Below, piece by piece: positions 21,239 to 22,488 of a stretch of 22,488 bases of DNA. How positions within the stretch are numbered: position 1 is the first letter of the stretch; every line of letters begins with the position of its first letter. A model generated the notes under the pieces. It saw nothing but the letters and a program-made list of their open reading frames with translations, was not told the origin of the DNA and did not search any database. The stretch covers positions 1-22,488 of the forward strand of contig JAIRRP010000058.1 in assembly GCA_031255915.1 (NCBI GenBank), read 5' to 3'. The position numbers and the translations under genes are program-made. The stretch is from Puniceicoccales bacterium (GTDB taxonomy: Bacteria; Verrucomicrobiota; Verrucomicrobiia; Opitutales; JAIRLG01).

Positions 21239-22488
21239 TTACCAGCGTAGCAAATGGCAACTGATGGAGAATGACGTACGCTGTTTTCGCGAGTCTCGAT
21301 GGTCGAAACGCAGCTTCACTTCGATGTCCCATGTCTGGGAAACTTCACGGATGAGGCTGTAACGATGTTCTTCCAGGCGATGTCGTCGAGCATCCCATTG
21401 GAAGAAAATTTCCCACCGGGTGACTGCGTTGAGATTCCCTGAAAATTCTGTGGCGTACACCTGCGTACGGCGCCGTAGATACCGGTTCCAGAATTGGATC
21501 TGCCATATGTCTCCGCTGAGAACTTTGCAGGAAGTGTTGAATTCTTTCCAGGTTCTGTCATTGGGGTCAATGCGCGTATAGGCCTGAAAGTGCAAAAATT
21601 CAGCTGGGCTGACCTGAAAATGGACATGGGTATCCGAGAGGTGGTGGTTAGCAATCCTCTGATTATTGGGTAATTCGAGGACGATGGGTCGCTGTGGATA
21701 GATATCTTGGTAAATGTGGAATGTGGCTAAATCGCGGGCTAGGTAAGGAGTTGTGCTGGCGGTTTGAAGAAAATTTTCAATCCCAATCCTCATGATATGG
21801 GAACGATACAGTCGATCGACATCGCGCCGTTCCATGAGGTCGATCACGGGCAGATGCGTGTCCTGCGTGAAATTATCGATGGCCGGGATTCTATCCCAAT
21901 GGTGTTCCGAAGAGGGAATCCAACGGTATTGGAGGATCGGGTGGAGGATATGGCGTAGGCCGCGAATCCCCCAAAGGGCGTTTTCGGACGACATGGAGCG
22001 ATAGAAATTGAAATTCAGGTCGAAACCGATCTGCCCCAGCGCTCTATGGAAGGTTTTTTTTTGCGGTAGAGAAGTGTAGCTCGTTCCGTGAAAGCCGAGA
22101 AGTGGTGTCCACTGTAGGAAATGATCCCAAGAGAAAGGGTGTGCTATTTGATAAGCCACCTCGGTGCGTCGAGCATGGATAGCGTTTTTTTCCTGGGATT
22201 TCAAAAATATTTCTCCACCGTCCTCTTGATGAAGATGGGTAAAATCGAGAAATCCCTGCTGATAAAAAGAGCTTTCACCATTACTTCTGGGGAAATATTC
22301 AAAGCGCAGTGATGGTAGCCGTTGGGTACTACTCTGGAAACGGTGTAAAGGAACGCGTGTGAAGCATGTCGTCAGAGCATGTTTATGGCGGTAATTAGTT
22401 TCTATGAAGTGATCAGGGAAAGGATCTTGCTCATGGCGATTGTAGTAGAAGTTGTGGAGTATTTCCGAATCGCTCCACCAATGAACGC
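21239..22488 (-). CDS. lptD: LPS-assembly protein LptD-like (partial, N-terminus off the window)
   Basis: I read the reverse strand continuously from the right edge to the stop at 21239, about 415 residues, with no stop between. LptD is the outer-membrane barrel that places LPS in the outer leaflet. The visible part looks like its C-terminal barrel: HWWSDSEILHNFYYNR at the edge (LptD proteins have a similar D-x-E/Y-L..F segment), RLPSLRFEYFP, many short alternating hydrophobic/polar strands (for example WEIFFQWDARRHRLEEH), and a terminal Trp, as expected for BAM-recognised barrels. An in-frame TTG at 22204 is not a real start, since the family-like sequence continues upstream of it. Overall similarity is modest, so another OstA/LptD-like barrel is possible. 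Confidence 0.78.
   Translation of the reverse strand, partial: VHWWSDSEILHNFYYNRHEQDPFPDHFIETNYRHKHALTTCFTRVPLHRFQSSTQRLPSLRFEYFPRSNGESSFYQQGFLDFTHLHQEDGGEIFLKSQEKNAIHARRTEVAYQIAHPFSWDHFLQWTPLLGFHGTSYTSLPQKKTFHRALGQIGFDLNFNFYRSMSSENALWGIRGLRHILHPILQYRWIPSSEHHWDRIPAIDNFTQDTHLPVIDLMERRDVDRLYRSHIMRIGIENFLQTASTTPYLARDLATFHIYQDIYPQRPIVLELPNNQRIANHHLSDTHVHFQVSPAEFLHFQAYTRIDPNDRTWKEFNTSCKVLSGDIWQIQFWNRYLRRRTQVYATEFSGNLNAVTRWEIFFQWDARRHRLEEHRYSLIREVSQTWDIEVKLRFDHRDSRKQRTSFSISCHLLRW

Noticed and set aside
22202..22204. TTG at 22204 as the start of the LptD-like gene
   Set aside because: The frame stays open to the window edge, and the upstream translation (HWWSDSEIL..., RLPSLRFEYFP) has LptD-like character.

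Overview
This window reads as an ordinary chromosomal stretch from a Gram-negative bacterium of middling GC content. An outer membrane with LPS is implied by a heptose-bisphosphate phosphatase-like gene at the left edge and an LptD-like outer-membrane protein at the right edge. Nearly all other genes are housekeeping: ftsY, nrdR, murA, an HU gene, argS, a xerC/xerD recombinase, tRNA-Gly(CCC), yidD, lgt, dapA, recA, a sufD-like gene and miaA. The gene mix and protein style would suit the PVC group (Verrucomicrobiota, perhaps Opitutales). That is an impression from the sequences, not something this window proves. I see no phage, transposase, CRISPR array or biosynthetic cluster.

Layout. 1-1873: a partial HAD phosphatase (-) diverges from ftsY-nrdR (+). 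2048-5297: a nif3-like gene and a SNF2-type helicase form a leftward pair. 5330-6787: an exported helical-repeat protein (+), convergent with a leftward pair made of a disordered, Lys/Arg/Ser-rich protein and murA (6802-8937). 9192-10947: HU with its own terminator, then a MATE transporter. 11308-14129: argS and xerC/D. 14130-14702: a gene-poor patch with a tRNA between two structured repeats. 14703-15482: a HIT protein and yidD, whose end overlaps the end of the leftward dapA-lgt pair (15403-17219). 17532-19616: recA and a sufD-like gene. 19753-22488: leftward lptD-like gene, miaA and a six-helix membrane protein, tightly packed.

The most striking content is not protein-coding. Five intergenic segments (10998-11100, 14154-14264, 14538-14618, 17318-17426, 19632-19727) each fold into the same cloverleaf: an 11-15 bp closing stem with three hairpin arms packed inside it, 0-3 nt linkers and mostly 3-nt loops. 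Three are related in sequence, one of them inverted, and they differ by paired changes that keep the stems. The other two have the same shape with essentially unrelated sequence. They lie in codirectional, convergent and divergent gaps, so they are not simply terminators. They look like a dispersed structured repeat, or a shape-selected DNA/RNA element, worth a genome-wide search.

Smaller points include a perfect 16-bp palindrome upstream of recA, an 80-bp antisense overlap of conserved yidD with lgt, an HU with an enlarged N-terminal helical hairpin, a heptose phosphatase without its usual zinc cysteines, and a SNF2 protein whose N-terminus looks like a SWIM finger without its zinc ligands.
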